Assembly: GCA_023262365.1 (NCBI GenBank)
Contig: JALRBF010000250.1
Coordinates: 1 to 8,658, forward strand
From: Burkholderiaceae bacterium
GTDB taxonomy: Bacteria; Pseudomonadota; Gammaproteobacteria; Burkholderiales; Burkholderiaceae_C
Reading direction: 5' to 3'
Length of the DNA: 8,658 bases
Below are positions 1 through 5,792 of the stretch, in pieces (position 1 is the stretch's first letter; every line of letters begins with the position of its first letter). Both the position numbers and the translations under genes were made by a program. The notes beneath the pieces were generated by a model. The model was not told where the DNA came from. It made no database searches and saw only the letters and a list, made by a program, of their open reading frames with translations.

Positions 1-87
1 ACTAAAAAGGATACCTATTTGACTAAGGATCCAACTTTTGAACCTAAGGAAGAATCCGAAGGTCTAGGATTATTTGAAGGATTTTAA
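1..87 (+). CDS. C-terminal end of an unidentified protein (5' partial)
   Basis: Frame 1 is open from the left edge and ends at TAA (85-87), giving 28 residues that finish in a hydrophilic, acidic tail (KEESEGLGLFEGF). The codons are AT-rich, like the rest of the first 140 bases and unlike the remainder of the window. The next start codon follows one base after this stop, as in a tightly packed operon, and that next gene is a nucleotide-sugar-type epimerase. This fragment may therefore be the end of a neighbouring sugar-metabolism or glycosyltransferase gene, but nothing in its residues identifies it. No function is assigned. Confidence 0.45.
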   Translation, partial: TKKDTYLTKDPTFEPKEESEGLGLFEGF

Positions 88-88
88 T

Positions 89-142
89 ATGAAGAAAGTT
101 TTGATTACTGGTTGTTCAGGCTACATTGGATCACACCTTTGC
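89..142 (+). CDS. NAD-dependent epimerase/dehydratase, N-terminal fragment only
   Basis: An ATG one base after the preceding stop begins MKKVLITGCSGYIGSHLC. This is the first beta-strand and the glycine-rich NAD(P)-binding turn (TGxxGxIG) of an extended short-chain dehydrogenase such as UDP-glucose 4-epimerase or dTDP-glucose dehydratase. A GGA at 78-80 lies some 8 bases upstream and may serve as ribosome binding site. After about residue 18 the frame stays open to 601, but the later residues have no epimerase character. They are the antisense reading of a methionine synthase-like gene on the other strand. The gene is therefore cut at the composition change near 134-143, and the apparent 170-residue protein should not be annotated as real. 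The catalytic Tyr-x-x-x-Lys and the substrate domain are absent. The exact sugar substrate cannot be told. Confidence 0.75.
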
Positions 143-143
143 C
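134..143. other. Chimeric join between AT-rich and GC-rich DNA
   Basis: GC content rises from roughly 34% over 1-140 to about 58% over 141-200, and two genes on opposite strands are both interrupted here. Read on the plus strand, the epimerase motif GSHLC ends at 142. Read on the minus strand, the methionine synthase-like protein stays family-like down to residues AMAKV (codons ending at 134) and then hits TGA at once. The bases CACCTTTGC (134-142) fit both proteins, so the two sources share about nine bases at the crossover. This is typical of a chimera formed by short homology, as in multiple-displacement amplification or cloning. A true recombination event is the less likely alternative. 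Confidence 0.75.
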
Positions 144-541
144 ATGGCCTCACCGCCCTGAATTTGGCTTTGCAAGTAGGCAAAGTCCTCGCGCTGGATG
201 GCACGCGAGTGGGTGACCTTATCGACCACCCGAATGGTGGGCGGGGCCAGCTCCTCGGTGCCGTCGGCACGCTTGACCATGACCGGAATATCGGTTTTGA
301 CGCCACCGAGTTGGTCCAAAAAATCAATATGAAAGTAGGTGCGGCGAAATTCGCCATCGGTGATGCTTTTGAGGCCGACGTCTTGCTGAAAAGCAACAAT
401 CTCGGCAATGGCCTTGTCTTCCACTTCGCGCAAGGCTTGCGCCGAAATTTCACCTTTGGCTTTTTTCTCGCGCGCTTGAAGCAAATAATCGGGGCGCAAA
501 AAGCTGCCCACGTGGTCGTAGCGAGCCGGGAGTTGTTGCAT
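134..541 (-). CDS. Cobalamin-independent methionine synthase-like protein (MetE C-terminal-domain / YxjG type), 3' truncated
   Basis: The visible 136 residues start MQQLPARYDHVGSFLRP. They contain the family's early HVGS-RP motif (residues 10-17) and the TDGEFRR motif (61-67) that lines the folate/homocysteine barrel. This resembles stand-alone single-barrel proteins of the 5-methyltetrahydropteroyltriglutamate-homocysteine methyltransferase family, such as Bacillus YxjG/YxjH, about 370 residues long, which are thought to methylate homocysteine or a related thiol. The zinc-binding His/Cys residues lie in the C-terminal half and are lost at the join, so activity cannot be judged. The start at 541 is preferred over an in-frame ATG at 589 because AAGGA lies 7 bases before it and homology to the family begins there. 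The gene is divergent from the alpha/beta hydrolase. The break is probably artefactual, and the intact gene is expected in the source organism. Confidence 0.85.
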
Positions 542-666
542 GGTGGCGTCCTTTGTTGTGATGTTCAAACGTGGCCGCGCGCGACACACACGGCGGTCTA
601 AGCGTAGTGTAATTCGGGTTGGTGCGGGCTTTGTCCGTTGCCGCCCGCTTGTTTTTTGCCTCTACC
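542..666. promoter_or_regulatory. Divergent intergenic region between the MetE-like and hydrolase genes
   Basis: These 125 bases separate two start codons on opposite strands, so promoters for both units should lie here. Apart from the minus-strand ribosome site I cannot point to a well-matched -35/-10 pair. A TACACT hexamer on the minus strand near 605-610 is a possible -10, but it has no good -35 at the right distance. No clear Shine-Dalgarno precedes the hydrolase ATG at 667. The promoter role is inferred from gene orientation only. Confidence 0.4.
549..553 (-). promoter_or_regulatory. Shine-Dalgarno site of the methionine synthase-like gene
   Basis: On the minus strand AAGGA stands 7 bases before the ATG at 541. 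It decides the start in favour of this codon over the in-frame ATG 48 bases upstream, which has no comparable site. Confidence 0.65.
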
Positions 667-1401
667 ATGAAGCCCACGCCACCCCCCACGTTGCTGTTTG
701 TTCCTGGTCTGATGTGTGACCACGCCACCTTTGACCCGATTCGGCCCCACCTGAACTGGGACGGCGCCGTGGCGGTGGCCGACCATGGCCACGCCAACAC
801 GCTGGACGCCATGGCCGAGGCCTTGTTGCAACAGCACGCCGGGCCACTGCTGTTGTTTGGGCATTCGATGGGCGGGCGTGTGGCGCTGCAGGCGCTGCGC
901 CAGCAACCGCAGCGGGTGGTGGCACTGGCGCTCATGGGCACAGGTTATGCGGCGCGTGACACGGGGGAAGCCGGCCTGCGCGAGGCGCAACACCGCCATG
1001 CCCTCATCGAGTTGGCGCAAACGCAAGGCATGCATGTGATGGCCCAGCAGTGGCTGCAGGGCATGCTGCCAGCGCAACGGTTGCAAGACCAGCCCCTCAC
1101 CCAAGCCATTGGCCAGATGTTCGAGCGCAAATCTGTGGCCCAGTTTCAGGCGCAGCAAAACGCGCTGCTGAAGCGCCCCGACGCCGAGGATGTGTTACGC
1201 GATTGCCGCTGCCCACTGCTGCTGCTTTGCGGCGCCCTTGACACTTGGGCGACACCGGCGCAGCACCAAGCCATGCAGGCGCTGGCACCGCACGCCGAGC
1301 TGGCGGTGTTGCAAAACGTGGGGCATATGTGCATTATGGAAAACCCCAAGGCCGTGGCCACGGCGCTCAACCCGTGGCTGGCCCATGCCGTAAACTGCTA
1401 A
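667..1401 (+). CDS. Alpha/beta hydrolase (serine-nucleophile esterase-like)
   Basis: The 244-residue protein has the core layout of an alpha/beta-hydrolase fold enzyme. The strand-turn LLFVPGLMCD (9-18) carries the oxyanion loop, the nucleophile elbow is GHSMG with Ser67, the acid is Asp192 in CGALDTWA, and the catalytic His220 is in NVGHMCIMENP. The triad is complete and the length is normal for single-domain members. There is no signal peptide, so it should be cytoplasmic. It probably cleaves an ester, thioester or C-C bond of a small molecule, but the substrate cannot be predicted. ATG 667 is chosen because the fold starts a few residues later. A TTG at 619 would add an unconvincing 16-residue extension. 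It lies 63 bases upstream of dctP on the same strand, so it may be co-transcribed with the TRAP transporter and act on the imported compound (inference). Confidence 0.88.
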   Translation: MKPTPPPTLLFVPGLMCDHATFDPIRPHLNWDGAVAVADHGHANTLDAMAEALLQQHAGPLLLFGHSMGGRVALQALRQQPQRVVALALMGTGYAARDTGEAGLREAQHRHALIELAQTQGMHVMAQQWLQGMLPAQRLQDQPLTQAIGQMFERKSVAQFQAQQNALLKRPDAEDVLRDCRCPLLLLCGALDTWATPAQHQAMQALAPHAELAVLQNVGHMCIMENPKAVATALNPWLAHAVNC

Positions 1402-1452
1402 CCGCGCCACTTCATTGCACGCGGCGCACGCCACAACAAACAACGACCGTTT

Positions 1453-1457
1453 AGGAG
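1453..1457 (+). promoter_or_regulatory. Strong Shine-Dalgarno site of dctP
   Basis: AGGAG lies 7 bases before the ATG at 1465. It is the best ribosome binding site in the plus-strand cluster, in keeping with the high amount of binding protein needed relative to the membrane subunits. Confidence 0.75.
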
Positions 1458-1464
1458 ACTCCCG

Positions 1465-2505
1465 ATGCGTATTGCCCGCCGTACCGTGCTTGGCCTGACA
1501 GCCGCGCTCGCCACCGCCTTGGGTGGCGTGTCCCCAGCCACCGCCGCCGACGTCACCCTGCGCTTTCATCAGCTGCTGCCGCCGCAGGCGGCGGTGCCCA
1601 AAAACGCCATCATGCCGTGGATTAAGCAAGTTGAGACAGCCAGCGGTGGGCGCATACAGATCCAACACTTCCCGGCCATGCAATTGGGCGGCAAACCACC
1701 CGAATTGTTTGACCAAGCCAAAAACGGTGTGGTTGACATCATTTGGACGGTGCTGGGCTACACCCCTGGCCGCTTTCCCAAGGCAGAAGTGTTTGAGCTG
1801 CCGTTCATGACCGGCGACCCCGTGAAAGGCTCAGTAGCGTTTCAAGAATACGTTGAAAAATATGCCGCCGACGAATTCAAAGACGTCAAATTGATTGCGG
1901 TCCACGTGCATGGCCCCGGTCTCTTTCATGGCAAAAAACCGGTCACTCAGTTGTCCGACCTCAAGGGCGTGAAGGTGCGTGGAGGCTCGCGCGTGGTGAA
2001 CATCATGCTCACGCAGTTGGGCGCGACTCCGGTGGGTATGCCGGTGCCGGCAGTGGGCCAGGCCCTATCCAAAGGGGTGATTGACTCAACCACCATCCCA
2101 TTTGAAATTGTGCCGGCCCTGAAGTTGCACCAAATCGTAAAGAACCACACCGAGTTTTCGGGCGACAAGGGCCTTTACACGCAAACCTTCGGCGTGGTCA
2201 TGAACAAAGCAGCCTACGATAAGCTGCCTGCGGATTTGAAGAAAATTATTGATGACCATTCGGGCGCCAAAACCGCAGCCCTGTTCGGCCAAGCCATGGC
2301 CGACGGTGACAAGGTAGGCCGCGGCCTCATTGAAAAAGCGGGCAACAAAATCGTCACCCTCAGCGCGGCTGAAACCGCCCCGTTCAAGCGTCAGGGCGAA
2401 GCTACCCGCGACGTTTGGAAAGAAGAAGCCAAAAAAGCTGGCATCGACGGCGCGGCACTGATTCGCGAGGCCGAGGCCATCATCGCCAAAGCCAACGGTC
2501 GCTAA
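1465..2505 (+). CDS. dctP: TRAP transporter periplasmic substrate-binding protein (DctP family)
   Basis: This 346-residue protein is the soluble receptor of a tripartite ATP-independent periplasmic transporter. It captures a small organic anion in the periplasm and hands it to DctQM. It opens with a signal peptide (MRIARRTVLGLTAALATALG, cleavage probably around Ala27-Ala28). The mature part starts with the typical strand VTLRFHQLLPP. Residues 168-176 contain GVKVRGGSR. Arg172 is at the place of the conserved arginine that forms the salt bridge with the substrate carboxylate in this family. The following MPVPAVGQALSKGVIDS (192-208) is the standard hinge and helix segment. Length is normal. The C-terminus is Lys/Ala-rich, as usual for the last helix. 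The substrate is unknown: the DctP name reflects family, not proven C4-dicarboxylate use. The stop is 18 bases before dctQ. Confidence 0.95.
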   Translation: MRIARRTVLGLTAALATALGGVSPATAADVTLRFHQLLPPQAAVPKNAIMPWIKQVETASGGRIQIQHFPAMQLGGKPPELFDQAKNGVVDIIWTVLGYTPGRFPKAEVFELPFMTGDPVKGSVAFQEYVEKYAADEFKDVKLIAVHVHGPGLFHGKKPVTQLSDLKGVKVRGGSRVVNIMLTQLGATPVGMPVPAVGQALSKGVIDSTTIPFEIVPALKLHQIVKNHTEFSGDKGLYTQTFGVVMNKAAYDKLPADLKKIIDDHSGAKTAALFGQAMADGDKVGRGLIEKAGNKIVTLSAAETAPFKRQGEATRDVWKEEAKKAGIDGAALIREAEAIIAKANGR

Positions 2506-2523
2506 ACGCTCAGAGGCCCTGCC

Positions 2524-3036
2524 ATGGTGTATCGGCTGTTCTACGCCCAAGCCATGCTGGGGGGGCTGATGCTTGTGTTCCTGGCGCTGTTGAGCGGGGT
2601 CAGTATCACTGGCCGGGCCCTAAGCCCGTGGGGGTTGGGGCCAGTCCCGGGTGACTTTGAATTGGTTGAAGCCGGTACGGCCTTGGCTGTGTTTTGTTTT
2701 TTGCCCTGGTGCCACCTTGAACGCGGCCACGCCACCGTGGATTTATTTTTCAAATCCATGGGGGCGGCAGCGCAGCGGGCGGTGCTGGTGGTAAGCGACT
2801 TGGCCATGGCGCTGGTTTGGTTGCTGCTGAGCTGGCGACTGGTGCTGGCAACCGGTGACTTTTACGACAACGGAGAGGTGACTTTTATTTTGCAAATGCC
2901 GCTGTGGCTGGCCACGGGGGCATCGGCGGTGGCAGCCACACTGGGCTGCTTAGGCTACCTATGGAAGCTGCTTGAAACGCTTGGCTTGGTGCAAGCCCCG
3001 CCGCCATTGGCCAACGGCCACAACAAAGGACATTGA
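2524..3036 (+). CDS. dctQ: TRAP transporter small permease subunit (DctQ family)
   Basis: The product has 170 residues and four hydrophobic segments, roughly 9-29, 46-63, 82-106 and 125-147. This is the expected topology of the small TRAP membrane subunit, which supports the large permease in the inner membrane. The HxTVDLFFK stretch (69-77), just after the second segment, matches the usual H-x-x-V-D position in this family. A purine-rich AGAGG lies a few bases before the ATG. Its stop codon shares one base with the dctM start (TGATG), which indicates coupled translation. The family is weakly conserved, so the call rests on topology, this short motif and the position between dctP and dctM. 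Confidence 0.92.
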   Translation: MVYRLFYAQAMLGGLMLVFLALLSGVSITGRALSPWGLGPVPGDFELVEAGTALAVFCFLPWCHLERGHATVDLFFKSMGAAAQRAVLVVSDLAMALVWLLLSWRLVLATGDFYDNGEVTFILQMPLWLATGASAVAATLGCLGYLWKLLETLGLVQAPPPLANGHNKGH

Positions 3037-4358
3037 TGGATCCCATGCACCTGGCCGTGGGCTCGTTTGGCCTTCTGCTGGCACTTATTTTTTTGGGTAT
3101 GCCCATCGCGCTGGCGATGTTGCTGATTGGCCTAACCGGGTCATGGTTGATTTATGGCGCCATCGACCCGCTGCTGTACCAACTCAACCAGATGGCCTAC
3201 AGCACGTTCTCTACCCATTCCCTATCCATCATCCCCCTGTTCCTGCTCATGGGTCAGTTGGCCACGGTAGGCGGCATGTCAAAGGCCTTGTTTCGTGCCG
3301 CCGAGGCGTTTATTGGGCACCGCAAGGGTGGCGTGGCCATGGCGGCCATTGGCGCGTGTGCTGGGTTTGGCTCGATTTGTGGCTCGTCTTTGGCCACAGC
3401 GGCCACCATGGGGCAAGTGGCGCTGCCCGAGCTGCGCCGCGCGGGCTACGCCGGCGGCTTAGCCACTGGCGCCTTGGCCGCTGGCGGCACGCTGGGCATA
3501 TTGATTCCACCCTCGATTGTGCTGGTGATTTACGCCATTTTGGCTGAGCAAAACATTGCCTCCATGTTTGCCGCCGCGATTGTGCCGGGCATTTTGGCCG
3601 CGCTGGGCTACATGGTGGTGGTAGGCGTGGTGGTGCGGCTTAACCCCTCGCTTGCCGGGGACGTTGAGCCAGCCAGCCGGCGCCAGCGCTGGCAAGCGCT
3701 GCTTGAGGTGTGGCCGGTGGCGGTGATTTTTGTGGTGGTCATTGGCGGTATTTACACCGGTATTTTTACGCCCACCGAAGGGGCAGCGGTGGGTGTGTTG
3801 GCCACGGGGGTGCTGGCGTGGCAACGCGGCGGCATCACCCGCGAAAGCACCAAACGCATGCTGCAAGGCACCGCCAGTGGTACGGCCATGGTGTTTTTTA
3901 TTGTGCTTGGTGCGGCGGCGTTTAATACCTTTTTGGCCCTTTCGCAAATGCCCCAAGAGCTGGCCGCCTGGATTGGCACGCTGGATGTAAGCCCGTATAC
4001 CGTACTGATTGCGATTTTGCTTTTTTATTTGGTGTTGGGTTGTGTCATGGACTCGTTGTCCATGATTTTGCTCACCATCCCGATTTTGTTCCCGGTGGTG
4101 TCGATTTTGGACTTTGGCATGCCACCGGACCAAGCAGCGATTTGGTTCGGTGTATTGGTGTTGATTGTGGTTGAGGTGGGCTTGATTACGCCGCCAGTTG
4201 GCATGAACCTATTCATCATCCAAAGCATGGCACCGGACGTACCGATTCAAGCCACCTACCGCGGCGTGTTGCCCTTTGTGTTGTCTGACTTGCTGCGCGT
4301 GGCGCTGCTGGTGGCGCTACCCGGCCTCACGCTGTGGCTGCCACAACTCATGCTGTAG
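3036..4358 (+). CDS. dctM: TRAP transporter large permease subunit (DctM family)
   Basis: This 440-residue, highly hydrophobic protein is the ion-coupled transport channel of the TRAP system, in the inner membrane. Family motifs are in order: GSICGSSLATAATMG (112-126), ILIPPSI (155-161), GIFTPTEGA (242-250), VMDSLSMILLTIPI (337-350) and GLITPPVGMNLFI (382-394). The two similar halves of the fold each have a Ser/Thr/Gly-rich turn and a Pro-Pro motif, which form the substrate and sodium sites in characterised members. Length is normal for the separate (unfused) subunit. ATG 3036 overlaps the dctQ stop by one base, and AAAGGA at 3025-3030 is the ribosome site. A TTG one codon upstream is possible but less likely. 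The gene ends 25 bases before the convergent hydroxylase gene, with no obvious terminator hairpin between. Confidence 0.96.
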   Translation: MDPMHLAVGSFGLLLALIFLGMPIALAMLLIGLTGSWLIYGAIDPLLYQLNQMAYSTFSTHSLSIIPLFLLMGQLATVGGMSKALFRAAEAFIGHRKGGVAMAAIGACAGFGSICGSSLATAATMGQVALPELRRAGYAGGLATGALAAGGTLGILIPPSIVLVIYAILAEQNIASMFAAAIVPGILAALGYMVVVGVVVRLNPSLAGDVEPASRRQRWQALLEVWPVAVIFVVVIGGIYTGIFTPTEGAAVGVLATGVLAWQRGGITRESTKRMLQGTASGTAMVFFIVLGAAAFNTFLALSQMPQELAAWIGTLDVSPYTVLIAILLFYLVLGCVMDSLSMILLTIPILFPVVSILDFGMPPDQAAIWFGVLVLIVVEVGLITPPVGMNLFIIQSMAPDVPIQATYRGVLPFVLSDLLRVALLVALPGLTLWLPQLML

Positions 4359-4383
4359 CCTGGGCGGCGCACACGCGCGGGGT

Positions 4384-5412
4384 CTAAGGATTAGCCGGTG
4401 GTGTGCCGGCTGCGGCAACGAGCCGCTTGGTCATCACGGCCTTGAACCACGGCGGCACCATGGCAAGCAATACCATGCCGGCGTAGCCGGTGGGCATTTG
4501 TGGTGACGCCGGCTGCCGCTGCAAACCATTGGCGTCTAACCACGGCTGCATGTGGTGGCTGGCATGACGCGGCAAATTAAACAGCAGCAACTCAGAGACC
4601 GGGTTGGCACAATCCCACACGTGAGCCGGGCCCAAGCGCTCATGCCCGTTGCCCACCGCACGCCGCTGCAAGCCCCAGTGCTCCAAGTAGTCCACCGCCC
4701 CCACCAGCAGCTGCGCCACCATCGCCTGAACCAGCACAAATATTAGCGCCACCGCGCCGGCCCACCACGTTAAGCCCACAAGCAGCAGCAGCCACAGGGC
4801 CAGCATCACGCCGGCCTCGTGCCAGCGTGTGGCAGCCTGCGAACTGAGGCGCCACGCTTGGCGCCACACACCGGCAAAGTACCGCGGGTAAAACCGCCAC
4901 AATCCCTCGTGCTGCCGCGCCGTGGCGGGGTCGGGCCACGTGGCCGCGTGGCGATGGTGACCGCGGTTGTGCTCAATGGCGTAGTGCCCGTACCCCACCA
5001 CCACCAGGGCAGCGCGGGCCAAGGCTTTATCCAGCACGCTGCGGCGGTGGCCAAGTTCATGCGCCAGCACAATGCCGCTGCCGCCACCCACGTAGCCCAT
5101 GGCCAGCGCCATCACAACGACGGTCTCCCACGGCTGCTGCGCTGCCACCAGCGCCAGGCCCACCACCTGCGCCACCACCAGTACCACCAACCCGCGCAAA
5201 TACCCAGGGGGCCAACGCCAAGCCGGGCCCAGCGGCCTGCCTCGCCCGTGCAGCAGCCACTCCAGCACGGGCATGACGCCAGCGCCCAGCACCAGCGCCG
5301 CCCACGGCGCTCCCAGCCACCAGCCCCAGGTGGGCGACAGCGTGAACACCAAGGCCACCAGCCCCTGCCAGCGCCAAACGGTGGGTGCTTGTTGTACGGC
5401 CACGCGCCTCAT
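4384..5412 (-). CDS. alkB: AlkB-type membrane non-haem diiron hydroxylase (alkane/xylene monooxygenase family)
   Basis: This 342-residue membrane protein has all the histidine clusters of the alkane hydroxylase group. They are HELGH-R (118-123), EHNRGHH (147-153), DYLEHWGL (241-248, equivalent to the AlkB signature NYLEHYGL) and LPRHASHH (280-287). The linker DPATARQHE (161-169) and the tail PQMPTGYAGM...VPPWF (304-323) also match AlkB. The histidines bind a diiron centre that inserts oxygen into a hydrocarbon or methyl group, using electrons from a rubredoxin or ferredoxin system. None of those partners is encoded here. It is shorter than typical AlkB (about 400 residues). It also has Arg for Lys after the first box and Trp for Tyr in the signature, so the substrate may not be an n-alkane; XylM/CymA-like methyl-aromatic hydroxylation is an alternative. 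Its start is 3 bases after the DUF2322-like stop, so the two form an operon. The symbol is family-level only. Confidence 0.85.
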   Translation of the reverse strand: MRRVAVQQAPTVWRWQGLVALVFTLSPTWGWWLGAPWAALVLGAGVMPVLEWLLHGRGRPLGPAWRWPPGYLRGLVVLVVAQVVGLALVAAQQPWETVVVMALAMGYVGGGSGIVLAHELGHRRSVLDKALARAALVVVGYGHYAIEHNRGHHRHAATWPDPATARQHEGLWRFYPRYFAGVWRQAWRLSSQAATRWHEAGVMLALWLLLLVGLTWWAGAVALIFVLVQAMVAQLLVGAVDYLEHWGLQRRAVGNGHERLGPAHVWDCANPVSELLLFNLPRHASHHMQPWLDANGLQRQPASPQMPTGYAGMVLLAMVPPWFKAVMTKRLVAAAGTPPANP

Positions 5413-5415
5413 GGC

Positions 5416-5733
5416 TTAACCGCGCTGCACCTGCACGCGGTACACCGCGCTGCCCGCCGCCCATGCAATCAGGCGGTCAATGTTGGGGTGTTTGCCGGGG
5501 TTGGCCTGAGCGTCGGCCACGTGCTCGGCAAACCACTGCAAGCCCAGCGCGGCGGCCTCGGGCCCAATGCTGCCGTTGTGTTGCGCCGCCAGCGCGTGGT
5601 ACACGCGCAGCGAGCCGGCTTTGCCGGGCAGGTTGTCAATGGTGGCCACCTCTTGGTCTTGCGCGTCACGCAGCACCAGGCGCACAATGCCGTCAATCGG
5701 TGGCAGGGTTTGCAGGCGTTGAGCAAAGTTCAT
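5416..5733 (-). CDS. Small conserved protein, DUF2322-like
   Basis: This soluble 105-residue protein begins MNFAQRLQTLPPIDGIVRL and has a well-conserved-looking core: ATIDNLPGKAGSLRVYHAL (30-48) and NPGKHPNIDRLI (78-89). From memory of the family this matches DUF2322, a group of uncharacterised roughly 100-residue proteins found mainly in beta- and gammaproteobacteria. It has no signal peptide, membrane segment or catalytic motif that I can recognise. It is the first gene of the minus-strand pair, 3 bases ahead of the AlkB-type hydroxylase. They should share one mRNA, but a functional link is not established. No strong Shine-Dalgarno is visible before the ATG at 5733. Confidence 0.75.
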   Translation of the reverse strand: MNFAQRLQTLPPIDGIVRLVLRDAQDQEVATIDNLPGKAGSLRVYHALAAQHNGSIGPEAAALGLQWFAEHVADAQANPGKHPNIDRLIAWAAGSAVYRVQVQRG

Positions 5734-5792
5734 GGGCTTTTATGGCGTTGTGATGAAATGATGTTTGCCTAGTCTACCCATGTACGTTGCGT
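5734..5792. promoter_or_regulatory. Short divergent promoter region, with a candidate -35/-10 for the hydratase
   Basis: Only 59 bases separate the start of the DUF2322-like gene (minus) from that of the hydratase (plus). On the plus strand TTGTGA (5748-5753) and TAGTCT (5770-5775) sit 16 bases apart and resemble a sigma-70 promoter. Transcription from it would begin near 5782, leaving a leader of about 10 bases. Matches to consensus are moderate, and such pairs arise by chance. Confidence 0.3.

Noticed and set aside
74..601. A continuous plus-strand reading frame beginning like an epimerase and running for 175 codons.
   Set aside because: Only the first 18 or so residues from ATG 89 are epimerase-like. 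The rest is the antisense of the methionine synthase-like gene and arises from the chimeric join.
1402..1424. CCGCG...CGCGG inverted repeat after the hydrolase stop, considered as a terminator.
   Set aside because: The stem is only five pairs with a 13-base loop and no T-run follows, so it is not a credible rho-independent terminator.
1579..1594. Perfect inverted repeat CCGCCGC-AG-GCGGCGG that could fold as a hairpin.
   Set aside because: It lies within dctP codons for Leu-Pro-Pro-Gln-Ala-Ala and is explained by GC-rich codon choice. It has no T-tract or regulatory context.
1195..1716. A minus-strand frame spanning the hydrolase end and the dctP start.
   Set aside because: It is antisense to two well-supported genes and to the dctP ribosome site.
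3459..4133. A 224-codon minus-strand frame rich in His, Asn and Gln.
   Set aside because: It is a shadow of dctM, whose family motifs are unmistakable on the plus strand.
4359..4383. Gap between convergent dctM and hydroxylase genes, checked for a bidirectional terminator.
   Set aside because: There is no stable stem and no T/A tracts; nothing could be called.
4819..5772. A 317-codon open frame on the plus strand.
   Set aside because: It lies opposite the AlkB-type and DUF2322-like genes. Its translation is His/Gln/Arg/Pro-rich low-complexity antisense, with no domain.
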